This document shows positions 29,922-36,768 of a DNA stretch of 37,074 bases, piece after piece. The stretch is from a candidate division SR1 bacterium. GTDB taxonomy: Bacteria; Patescibacteriota; Gracilibacteria; Absconditabacterales; Absconditicoccaceae. Under the pieces are notes generated by a model. It had not been told where the DNA came from and did not search any database. It saw only the letters and a list, made by a program, of their open reading frames with translations. Within the stretch, counting starts at the first letter, position 1. The number at the start of each line of letters is the position of its first letter. The stretch is from NCBI GenBank assembly GCA_026397515.1, contig JAPLUU010000001.1:1-37074 (forward strand), written 5' to 3'. A program made the translations under genes and the position numbers.

Positions 29922-31517
29922 TTATTTCTTCTCGGTATCAGAATCACTGGTCATGATTTTTTTCGTGTCAATCCCCAACTTGTTGAAGAGACCGTTTACA
30001 TCAAGACCAGATGCCTGCATGGCAGTGAAGAACTGCATTACCATCTGCGGTGCAGTCTGACCAAACTTGGTCAGCGCAGTACCACCATTGGCTCCACCTC
30101 CACCGAAATCAACGATAGAAATCTTGTCAATGCTTTCAAACGGTTTAGCAGCAGCTTCCATAACACCGGCGAATTTTTCGATAGCAGAAGGAAGAACTCT
30201 TTCAACAACATCCAGGATCTGGAGCAGTTTACCGGCATCATCCAATTGCTTGTAAGCTTCAGCCTTTTTGAGCAAACCTTCGGCTTCGGCAAGGAGGATA
30301 GCTTTTTTACCATTGGCTTCAGCAAGTAATTTTGCTTCCATAACTGCGGCTTCAGCAAGACCTTTGGCCTTGTTACCTTCAGCTTCAGCAAGCAATTTTG
30401 CTTTGTTAGCAGCAGCAGCTCCTTCTCCTTCTTTTGTTACTTTCTGTTTTTCACCCTCGGCGATCATGGTTGCAGCTTTCTGCTTACCTTCAGCATCAAT
30501 AATTGCTGACTGTTGAATTCCTTCAGCATTGATAATTGAAGCTTTCTTTTGGGCTTCGGCCGGTTTGATTTTGGATGAAATCAGTTCTTTTTCTGTTCTC
30601 AACGCGATTGATTCAGCAACTTCTGCTGCTTTATCAGCTTCTACTTTGAGAACTTCCTGTTCAGCAACAACAACTCCTTGACGGGCAGTAGCAGTAGCAA
30701 GTGGACCTGCCTGGTCGGCTGCTGCTTCCTGTTTGGAAACTTCAGCTCTGAAATTAGCCTTTTGAACATCACGATCTTTGTCGGATTGAAAGGTAATTAC
30801 AGAATTTTCATTTGCTTTAACGGCAGCTTCCTGTTGTGCGGTGGTTGTCTGGATTTTACTTTCTTTGTCTGCAGTAGCTTTACCAATTTCGGCATCACGA
30901 ACAACTTCCGCTGTACGTTTTTTACCTAATTGTTCAATATACCCTTTGTCGTCGGATACTTTGGTGATAGTCAGTAAGTCGATACCAAATCCCATTTTTT
31001 TGAGATCGGCTGCTGCTTCAGACAAAATTGACTGATTAAGCTTACTTCTGTCTCCCACTAAATCTTCGACGGTCATGGTACCTGCAATGGCACGTAAGTG
31101 ACCTTCCAAATTCTTGTAAGCCACATCCTGAATAGCACGTTGATCCATACCCAAAAACCTTTCAGCAGCAGCCATAAGCGAGGCTTCATCTGACATGATT
31201 TTTACGTTGGCAACTCCCTGAAGGTTTACCGGAACACCGTCTTTATTAGGCGCCCCCTGAACATCCAGATTGATACTGTACACATTAAGGTCGAGCCAGG
31301 TAATGCTTTCCAAAATTGGAATTTTGAATTTGGCACCGCCGGTTACAACTTTAAAGCCAGTTTCAGAACCATCTGCTTTTTTACTTTTACGGCCGTAGAA
31401 TATGGCCACTTTGTTGGGTGGAACCTTAATGTAGTTCCGTGCAATAAAACTGATTAAACCGATCACTACGATCGCGATCACGAGGACAACGCCCCCAATT
31501 AAAAATACTGAATTCAT
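29922..31517 (-). CDS. floT: Flotillin-like SPFH protein
   Basis: 531 residues from ATG at 31517 (MNSVFLIGGVVLVIAIVV), with one N-terminal membrane hairpin. An SPFH/band 7 domain covers about 30-230. A long Ala/Glu/Lys coiled coil follows (about 230-440, many AEA and AEG repeats). A Gly-rich segment (FGGGGANGG) and a C-terminal oligomerisation region complete the flotillin layout. Flotillins scaffold membrane microdomains and are paired with NfeD/YuaF proteins, as here. About 43 glycines, none UGA; A-rich leader without a clear Shine-Dalgarno. The in-frame upstream extension to 31589 lacks flotillin features and was not used. Confidence 0.93.
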   Translation of the reverse strand: MNSVFLIGGVVLVIAIVVIGLISFIARNYIKVPPNKVAIFYGRKSKKADGSETGFKVVTGGAKFKIPILESITWLDLNVYSINLDVQGAPNKDGVPVNLQGVANVKIMSDEASLMAAAERFLGMDQRAIQDVAYKNLEGHLRAIAGTMTVEDLVGDRSKLNQSILSEAAADLKKMGFGIDLLTITKVSDDKGYIEQLGKKRTAEVVRDAEIGKATADKESKIQTTTAQQEAAVKANENSVITFQSDKDRDVQKANFRAEVSKQEAAADQAGPLATATARQGVVVAEQEVLKVEADKAAEVAESIALRTEKELISSKIKPAEAQKKASIINAEGIQQSAIIDAEGKQKAATMIAEGEKQKVTKEGEGAAAANKAKLLAEAEGNKAKGLAEAAVMEAKLLAEANGKKAILLAEAEGLLKKAEAYKQLDDAGKLLQILDVVERVLPSAIEKFAGVMEAAAKPFESIDKISIVDFGGGGANGGTALTKFGQTAPQMVMQFFTAMQASGLDVNGLFNKLGIDTKKIMTSDSDTEKK

Positions 31518-31608
31518 GTTGTTTTTTTTAAAAATTATTATTACTATTTTGTTTGTAGTGTTGATTCGAATTTTCGGTTCAACAATCAAGACCGAGGTGA
31601 GAGTTGAT

Positions 31609-32148
31609 TTATGGTTTCAGTTCAACAATCAAGACTGATGTTGTTACTTCCTTGACAACGACCTGGGTACCTAATGGCACAGCAGTGTTGTCTACGGTTT
31701 TGGCAGCAAAGTACTTACGTTGTGATTTCACCTCCAGGGATACTTCACCAGGATTACCGCCAGCAGGAATTGCTGTAGTAACCATAGCTGATTTTCCTAT
31801 GAGATCTTCATCGACAATGTGTGAACTTGCCTGCTGTTTGAATGTCTGTTTCATGAGCCACCATGCTAATAATCCAGCAATAAGACCAGCAATGAAGCCG
31901 ATACCACTACTAATAATCATAGATAATTCATAATTCCGACACAACGCACCAATAGCACCGAAGACGGTCATAAATGTCACAAGGACTCTGAAGCTGAAGA
32001 AACTAGGACCATCATCGTGGTCTGAGTCTCCGCCATGATCGGCACCAGCATCATGGTCAAAGTGAAAGTCATGATCACCAAATCCGCCAAAGATGGAGAA
32101 CAACAAGAGTATTACTCCCACCAACATACAGATTAAAAAGAATGTCAT
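31609..32148 (-). CDS. NfeD-like membrane protein (YuaF type)
   Basis: 179 residues. The first membrane segment (1-23) is followed by a His/Asp-rich loop (24-47, DHDFHFDHD), two more membrane segments (about 52-70 and 77-100) and a C-terminal OB-fold domain starting near DLIGKSAMVTTAI and ending VLIVELKP. NfeD proteins are partners of flotillin and stabilise it in membrane microdomains; the flotillin gene starts 91 bases downstream. About 19 glycines, none UGA. The acidic/His loop could bind metal, which is an inference. Confidence 0.88.
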   Translation of the reverse strand: MTFFLICMLVGVILLLFSIFGGFGDHDFHFDHDAGADHGGDSDHDDGPSFFSFRVLVTFMTVFGAIGALCRNYELSMIISSGIGFIAGLIAGLLAWWLMKQTFKQQASSHIVDEDLIGKSAMVTTAIPAGGNPGEVSLEVKSQRKYFAAKTVDNTAVPLGTQVVVKEVTTSVLIVELKP

Positions 32149-32341
32149 GTGCTTGTTTTTTTGGAATTTAACATTTACTCAGATCAGGTTGTCAAGGCTG
32201 AAACGGGAAAAACTTTTCTATTTATTGGTAAGTTTTTCAATCCACCGCATATGAATTTTGTGATGATGCATCAAACATAGTACTTGTTAATTTTGTTAAG
32301 GATCTCTGTTTTTCATAGTTTTTTTTTGTTTATTTTAATGC

Positions 32342-32369
32342 CTTATAATTATTATACATAAAAAGTCAA
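32342..32369 (-). promoter_or_regulatory. Promoter of the NfeD-flotillin genes
   Basis: TTGACT, 16 bases, TATAAG on the minus strand. A second overlapping TTGACT lies five bases upstream. Confidence 0.6.
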
Positions 32370-32428
32370 GTCAATTTCATTACAATATATATAATAGAAT
32401 TTATTATATATTTTAAATATTTTATGTG

Positions 32429-32456
32429 TTGACTTTTTTATTCTATTATATATGTT
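32429..32456 (+). promoter_or_regulatory. Promoter of the 90-residue membrane protein gene
   Basis: TTGACT, 16 bases, TATGTT, ending about 50 bases before the ATG at 32507. Confidence 0.5.
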
Positions 32457-32506
32457 ATTATGTAATAAACAAAATATTTATTACAACAATCAAAAAAAAT
32501 CCGATT

Positions 32507-32779
32507 ATGTTTGAAAAAATTTTTGAAAAGGTTACAGAATTATCCCAGCTTCCTGCATTTTCAGGAGGTAGAACAGAGCATGCACTCTTTGTTATCTTGC
32601 TTGTCGTGATCATACTTGCATGTATGACCATCATCATCTTTGCATTCAAGACCATCCAAAATCTTTGGTCAAGACTATGGAATGTATATGATTCCATACT
32701 CAAAGCAAGAACTGAAAAAGAACAGGAATATACTAAACAACTCCAAGCGAGTGGTAAAACAAGTAAGAGCCAGTTTTAA
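32507..32779 (+). CDS. Small single-pass membrane protein (90 aa)
   Basis: The start at 32507 (MFEKIFEKVTELSQLPAFSGG) is preferred to an open extension to 32426, which overlaps the promoter. One membrane segment (about 27-48, FVILLVVIILACMTIIIF) is followed by a charged tail (KARTEKEQEYTKQLQ). No UGA. It is divergent from the NfeD-like gene and ends in a strong terminator, so it belongs to the UGA-free block. No family recognised. Confidence 0.7.
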   Translation: MFEKIFEKVTELSQLPAFSGGRTEHALFVILLVVIILACMTIIIFAFKTIQNLWSRLWNVYDSILKARTEKEQEYTKQLQASGKTSKSQF

Positions 32780-32804
32780 TACACTTAAGAAAAAACTATT
32801 GAAA

Positions 32805-32831
32805 GCACCGTGTATAACGGTGTCTTTTTTT
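32805..32831 (+). terminator. Rho-independent terminator of the 90-residue protein gene
   Basis: The stem CACCG/CGGTG with loop TGTATAA is followed by TC and seven T. It marks the right edge of the UGA-free block. Confidence 0.85.
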
Positions 32832-32833
32832 CA

Positions 32834-32951
32834 TTTGAGACACAACCCCGAATAGTCGGGGTGATGTCGAAATTGTATTTTCGTTTTAGAAAATATATTT
32901 GAGACAAAATTAAAATTCGAAGTATATAAGAATTTTTATGATGTCGAAATT
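32834..32951. repeat. Two-copy direct repeat pair at the right edge of the block
   Basis: TTTGAGAC occurs at 32834-32841 and 32898-32905, and GATGTCGAAATT at 32863-32874 and 32940-32951, in the same order, giving two imperfect units of about 40-54 bases. The first unit contains the hairpin CCCCG-AATAGT-CGGGG. Confidence 0.55.
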
Positions 32952-32972
32952 ATATATTTAGATTTAATTTTT

Positions 32973-33137
32973 TTATTCTTCTACTACCATCAGATGAGAT
33001 TTGTCACTATGACAGATAGGACATCTTCGATCATCAGGTAAATCTTCCGGTCTAGTGTTTGGTGGAATTCCATGAGCTTGATCTCATTCAGAAAGTTTGT
33101 AGGTGAATTTGTGGCAGACATTGCAGAGATACTTCAT
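32973..33137 (-). CDS. Rubredoxin-like protein (54 aa)
   Basis: A one-iron electron carrier. It has CNVC (Cys5, Cys8) and CPIC (Cys39, Cys42), spaced as in rubredoxin, with the family segments EGDQAHGIPPNTRPEDLPDD between them. Gly18 is UGA. All four iron ligands are present. Possible partners (oxygen or peroxide reductases) are not in the window. It uses the recoded UGA, unlike the genes just to its left. Confidence 0.9.
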
Positions 33138-33209
33138 GACTAATAGTAATGAAATAAATAGTGTACATATAATAATATATGTAATGAAAATTTCAATAGC
33201 TGTTTAGTA

Positions 33210-33242
33210 GCACCCGGGTGATATTTTCCACTCGGGTGCAAA
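33210..33242. repeat. Paired palindromic repeat, copy 3
   Basis: GCACCCGGGTG and CACTCGGGTGC, nine bases apart (the second box has one change), lie just behind the ComM-like gene stop (33251). The upstream flank (TTCAATAGC...TTTAGTAGCACCC) is shared with the copy at 35564, so the repeated unit is about 60 bases. Confidence 0.75.
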
Positions 33243-33250
33243 CTACGTAC

Positions 33251-34795
33251 TTACTCACTTTCTACAAACATAGTTTTTGAACGGTACTGCAGCGCTTCAG
33301 CTAAATGGTTGATGGTAACGAAATCTTGTCACTGGATGTCGGCGATAGTTCTGGCTAATTTTATCGTGCGATGTACTACCCTCGTCGATAAGGTTAATTT
33401 CCTCGATGCTTCGGAAAGAAAATTTTTGCACGCATCGTCGAGAGGAATCAATTCGTCGATATGTTTTGATGTGATCTGGGAGTTGGACGTGATAGAAAGT
33501 CAGAGGAATCTTTGTTGTTGAATCTTTCGTGCGTTGATGACTTTGTCCCTGATGGTGAGTGAACTTTCTTCGCCGATGTTGTTGAGAATCTTGTCGATGT
33601 CCTCGCGCGGAATTTCCAAAATCATATCTATACGGTCCAAGAGTGGTCACGATATTTTGCTCTGGTAACGCTTGATATCCATGAGCGAACATGAACAGGA
33701 TTTTTCTGAGTCTTTGTAATATCCACATTTACACGGATTCATCGCCCCGACAAACATAAAATTTGCTGGGTACTGGATAGTGCCTGCGACGCGCGAAATC
33801 ACGACATATCTATCTTCGAGTGGCTGACGCAAAACCTCTAACACTTCGCGCGGAAACTCGGTGACTTCATCGAAAAACAAAATTCATTTGTGGGCTAATG
33901 AAACTTCGCCGGGCGTCAATTGTGATCACCCGCCGACAATAGAAATCTTAGAAGCGGTATGGTGAACCTGGCGAAACGGGCGTTTGGTGACGAGTGGAAT
34001 ATCTTTGGATAGTTTACCGACGAGCGAATAGACTTGTGAGACTTCGAGAATTTCTTCGAATCCTAGTGGTGGTAAAATGCTTTGCATCGCTTTGCTGAGC
34101 AATGTTTTTCCGCTCCCGGGTGCTCACACCATCAGCACATTATGCAGTCCTGCAGCCGCGATTGCGAGTGCTCTCTTCGCGATGAGCTGTCCTTTGATAT
34201 GGGCAAAATCTACATCGAAAATTTCGCTCTGTTGATATAATGTTTCAATATTTTTGGGTTGATCGATACAGAAAAACTCTTTTCCTTCCAAAAAATATTC
34301 TATCATCTGATCAAATTTTCCGATCGGATACATCACTATCCCCGGCACATATTCCAATTCATAGACATTCTCCTCCGGCACAAAAAAATGTTTGTAGCCA
34401 TGATGCATAGCACTGATTACTGATGGCAGTAGTCCGTTTACACGTTTTACATTTCCATCTAATCACAGCTCACCGAAGTAGAGAAATTCCTGCTGTGGTA
34501 ATTTTATTTTGTCTTCAAAAATCAGAAACAATATCGCTACTGCCATCGGCAGATCGAAACTCGTCCCGACTTTTTTGATATCTGATGGCGATAAATTCAA
34601 GACTATTTTTCTGTTGGGGAGCTGGATCCCGGCGTTGCGGAAGGTACCTCTCAAGCGCTCTTTCGACTCTTTGATTGCGGCATCCGGTAGTCCTACAATT
34701 TCTATCGTCGGCAATGATTTACTCGAATCCGCTTCGATAATAATCTCGTGTCACTCGAGTCAGACATTAGCGTAAGTTTTTACTTTTTGGATCAT
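33251..34795 (-). CDS. comM: ComM/YifB family Mg-chelatase-like AAA+ ATPase
   Basis: 514 residues. The N-terminal ChlI-like domain includes PTIEIVGLPDAAIKESKERL, NLSPSDIKKVGTSFDLP and YFGELGLDGNVK. Walker A is GAPGSGKTLLSKAM (224-231, with Gly224 encoded by UGA). GILFFDEVTEFPREVLEVLR is Walker B, NPCKCGYY the Cys motif, and ISGPLLDRIDM the sensor region. ComM is a hexameric helicase for branch migration during natural transformation; function here is assigned by family. The gene overlaps nothing and ends just before the palindromic repeat. Confidence 0.93.
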
Positions 34796-34818
34796 TAATT
34801 AAATTTATGATTTAAAAT

Positions 34819-35391
34819 TTAGAAGGTAGAATTTAGAAGAAATATTTCTCGTCTCTCTTTAATGATCTGTTGTAATTCACTCATCACTCACGAGAGATTT
34901 TTTTCAATATCTTCATTTTGGAATCTGATAACGAGTATTCATTTTTTTGATATTTCTGCATCTCTGTATCTATCGTAATCGATTCTATCATTGTGGTATC
35001 AGCCATCGAGTTCTATTCAGAGAAGCAGTTCTGAGCAATAAAAATCTAGGATAAAAGAGGAAATTATTTTTTGTCTTCTGAATCTGAATCAGAAAAACTT
35101 TTTCTTTTTTAAAACTAGATGCCAAAAAATTCCTTCAACTCTAGTTGCAAAGATTCTATTTTCTCTCGCATATTCAGTTAATCCAGAATTATAGGTTACA
35201 TAAACAACCCCTTTCCCGCCCTGGCGGGCTTTCCCCCTATTAGGGGAACATTTAGTTTCCCCATCTATCGGCTGAGCCCCTGATGTCCCTCCCTGACAGG
35301 GGAGGTATGCGCCGACAGGCGCTAGGTGGGGTTGTTTATGATCACTAAGAAACGAAGGTGAGGTTGACTCACAAACCAAATCTACCATCAT
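34819..35391 (-). CDS. DUF559 endonuclease-like protein with repeat-encoded N-terminus
   Basis: 190 residues from ATG at 35391 (a GTG at 35406 is also open). The DUF559 domain (VSR-like fold) starts near LTEYARENR and shows FRFRRQKIISSFILDFYCSE, IELDGGYHNDRIDYDRYRD, GILVIRFQNEDI and a C-terminal LNSTF. Five or more glycines are UGA. The about 45 residues before the domain are encoded by a palindromic element (35199-35340) that keeps the frame open. DUF559 proteins are putative restriction-like nucleases. The gene starts where the ComM-like gene is not far downstream (23 bases). Confidence 0.85.
35199..35340. mobile_element. Palindromic MITE/REP-like element inside the DUF559 frame
   Basis: Perfect 13-base terminal inverted repeats CATAAACAACCCC/GGGGTTGTTTATG bound 142 bases. 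Inside are several hairpins: CCCGCC-CT-GGCGGG, TTCCCC-CTATTA-GGGGAA, and GCGCC-GACA-GGCGC. It is GC-rich against an AT-rich background. No transposase is encoded. Confidence 0.75.
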
Positions 35392-35431
35392 ACAAAAAAA
35401 AGACACTAAAATATTAGTATCTCATTCCCGA

Positions 35432-35476
35432 TCCGCCTAGGCGGACACTTCTCACATCCAATCCGACTTCATCGGA
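35432..35476. repeat. Two short palindromes upstream of the DUF559 gene
   Basis: TCCGCCTAGGCGGA (35432-35445) is a perfect 14-base palindrome, and TCCGA-CTTCA-TCGGA (35462-35476) is a hairpin. The region 35407-35562 otherwise holds no gene. Confidence 0.6.
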
Positions 35477-35562
35477 GTTGGCGATTGAACGTGTGTATGC
35501 GTAGTACTTTGGCAACTAAGTGAATTATAAAAATATCGGTAAAAAATTCAATAGCACTTGAG

Positions 35563-35778
35563 TTAGCACCCGGGTGCTATATTTTTTTTGCACCCGGGTG
35601 CAAACAATGATGGATTATAATGCTTGGTATACGCCCTATTAAAATCTTTTACATTGATTTTGAGACCTTTGCTCCTGAAGGTATCCACCTTATGTTTTTT
35701 GATGATTTTGTTTGCAGTCGACACGGTGATAGAAAATATATCTAGGATTTCGTCGAAGGAGCGATATGCTTTGATCAT
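35563..35778 (-). CDS. Small helix-turn-helix-like protein (71 aa)
   Basis: The sequence RSFDEILDIFSITVSTANKI, then IKKHKVDTFRSKGLKINVKDF, resembles excisionase/MerR-type HTH_17 DNA-binding proteins: helix, turn, recognition helix, then a short wing. The last about 13 residues (FAPGCKKNIAPGC) are encoded by the palindromic repeat at 35564-35604, and the TAA stop sits at the edge of that repeat. A plus-strand open frame overlaps it, but its composition is poor. No UGA. Role unknown; a link between this protein and the repeat is speculative. Confidence 0.55.
   Translation of the reverse strand: MIKAYRSFDEILDIFSITVSTANKIIKKHKVDTFRSKGLKINVKDFNRAYTKHYNPSLFAPGCKKNIAPGC
35564..35604. repeat. Paired palindromic repeat, copy 4 (best preserved)
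   Basis: A perfect 16-base palindrome TAGCACCCGGGTGCTA and a perfect 18-base palindrome TTTGCACCCGGGTGCAAA, seven bases apart. It forms the 3' end of the small HTH gene. Confidence 0.85.
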
Positions 35779-35864
35779 GTCAGAAAAAGAAATAAATCAG
35801 ATATACTGTAGAGAAAATGAGAGAATTTTCAATGATATATTTGATCTTTTCTCACGTCTCAATT

Positions 35865-35894
35865 AAAAAAAATCCTCTGAACATACTCAGAGGA
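35865..35894 (-). terminator. Rho-independent terminator of the paralogue operon
   Basis: An 8-base stem TCCTCTGA/TCAGAGGA with plus-strand loop ACATAC; on the minus strand eight T follow. It ends the run of genes from 37074 to 35914. Confidence 0.88.
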
Positions 35895-35913
35895 AAAAAT
35901 GATTTGTTATTAC

Positions 35914-36306
35914 TTAGTTGAAATACTGTTCAATGTCTGGTGACAACATTTTCAATAACGATTTATTCTCTTCTGTTTCTACCGATATGATATTCAATTT
36001 ATCGGTATCGAAATTGAAATACACTTGAACGTCCATAACGAATCCTTCGGTCGATACTCCTATTTTGGAGAATGTGAATCCGTTTTCGTCTACCGGGCAA
36101 GCGATAAGATAGTGTGCGTCAGACTGCCAAGTCAAAAGTGTTTTTCCTGAAACGTCGTTCAGTATCTTCAGATTTCTCCCCGTATGAAGATTGTAGGCAT
36201 TGATCTTGGCGCCTAGCCTTATTTCCTCTTCACTCAATGTGTTTTGAAGAATATCTGAATGGTTGATCTTCATCATCAATAAAACAATTTTTTGGACTGT
36301 ATTCAT
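35914..36306 (-). CDS. Uncharacterised protein, paralogue A (130 aa)
   Basis: 130 residues starting MNTVQKIVLLMMKINHSDIL. No signal peptide or membrane segment. It shares length, an N-terminal helix (QKI..L..KM), a LTWQS/FTWVSS strand, a CPVDENGF/CYANENGF motif and an acidic tail ending in YFN/YFK with the gene just upstream (36324-36719), so the two are tandem paralogues. Six glycines, none UGA. No family recognised. Confidence 0.75.
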   Translation of the reverse strand: MNTVQKIVLLMMKINHSDILQNTLSEEEIRLGAKINAYNLHTGRNLKILNDVSGKTLLTWQSDAHYLIACPVDENGFTFSKIGVSTEGFVMDVQVYFNFDTDKLNIISVETEENKSLLKMLSPDIEQYFN

Positions 36307-36323
36307 GATATTGGGTTTAGTGT

Positions 36324-36719
36324 TTACTTGAAGTAGATTTCGATGTCTTTGGGATTTTCGGAATAGATTCTGAAAGCCTTTTTTAATTCTTCGATTTCTT
36401 TCTGTACGATTTCCATCTTTTCCGGAGATAATTTTTCATCCTCTCTGTCTTTCATTCTTTTGGTAGAGGTTTTGTACGCCACTACTTCCGAGAAATAAAA
36501 GCCGTTTTCGTTGGCATAACATGCCACGGATTCGCCCATCGAGGACACCCAGGTAAAGATAGTACTTTTATCGTGTAAACTGGATAATCGGAAATGTTTT
36601 AAACTGGACATACTGATTCTTTTGACAAAATCACGATCGTCAAAGTCAAAACTACTTTTGAACTGATCATAATACATCATTTTCAAAATCAGGTTCAAGA
36701 TTTTTTGTGCTTCATTCAT
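36324..36719 (-). CDS. Uncharacterised protein, paralogue B (131 aa)
   Basis: 131 residues starting MNEAQKILNLILKMMYYDQF. It is related to the downstream gene (17 bases away) in N-terminal helix, the central TFTW/IFTWVSS strand, ANENGFYFSEV and the final YF. An insertion rich in Lys/Glu (TKRMKDREDEKLSPEK) distinguishes it. AGAAGGT before the ATG is a good Shine-Dalgarno. No UGA. No family recognised. Confidence 0.75.
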   Translation of the reverse strand: MNEAQKILNLILKMMYYDQFKSSFDFDDRDFVKRISMSSLKHFRLSSLHDKSTIFTWVSSMGESVACYANENGFYFSEVVAYKTSTKRMKDREDEKLSPEKMEIVQKEIEELKKAFRIYSENPKDIEIYFK

Positions 36720-36768
36720 ACCTTCTGTTTTTTTTAAATTTGTTTTTTACTTTTTTTACATTTGTTTT

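Larger units (their letters stand above)
32149..32506. other. Divergent regulatory region between NfeD-like and small membrane protein genes
   Basis: 357 bases without a gene, very AT-rich. It holds two outward-facing promoter candidates (32342-32369 minus; 32429-32456 plus), leaving a leader of about 190 bases before the NfeD-like gene. TGATGCATCA at 32264-32273 is a short palindrome in that leader. Nothing else recognisable. Confidence 0.6.

Noticed and set aside
31518-31589. Upstream extension of the flotillin start
   Set aside because: The 24 extra residues are basic and low in family character; the ATG at 31517 directly precedes the membrane hairpin.
25127-32972. The UGA-free block as an assembly artefact
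   Set aside because: Not fully rejected: both flanks are recoded host genes and there is no visible break, so an insertion is preferred, but only read coverage can settle it.
2561-35604. CACCCGGGTG repeats as a CRISPR array
   Set aside because: Copies are paired at most and many kilobases apart, with no regular spacers and no cas genes.
35624-35866. Plus-strand open frame of 80 codons
   Set aside because: It is antisense to the HTH-like gene, has no recognisable features and runs toward the terminator from the wrong side.
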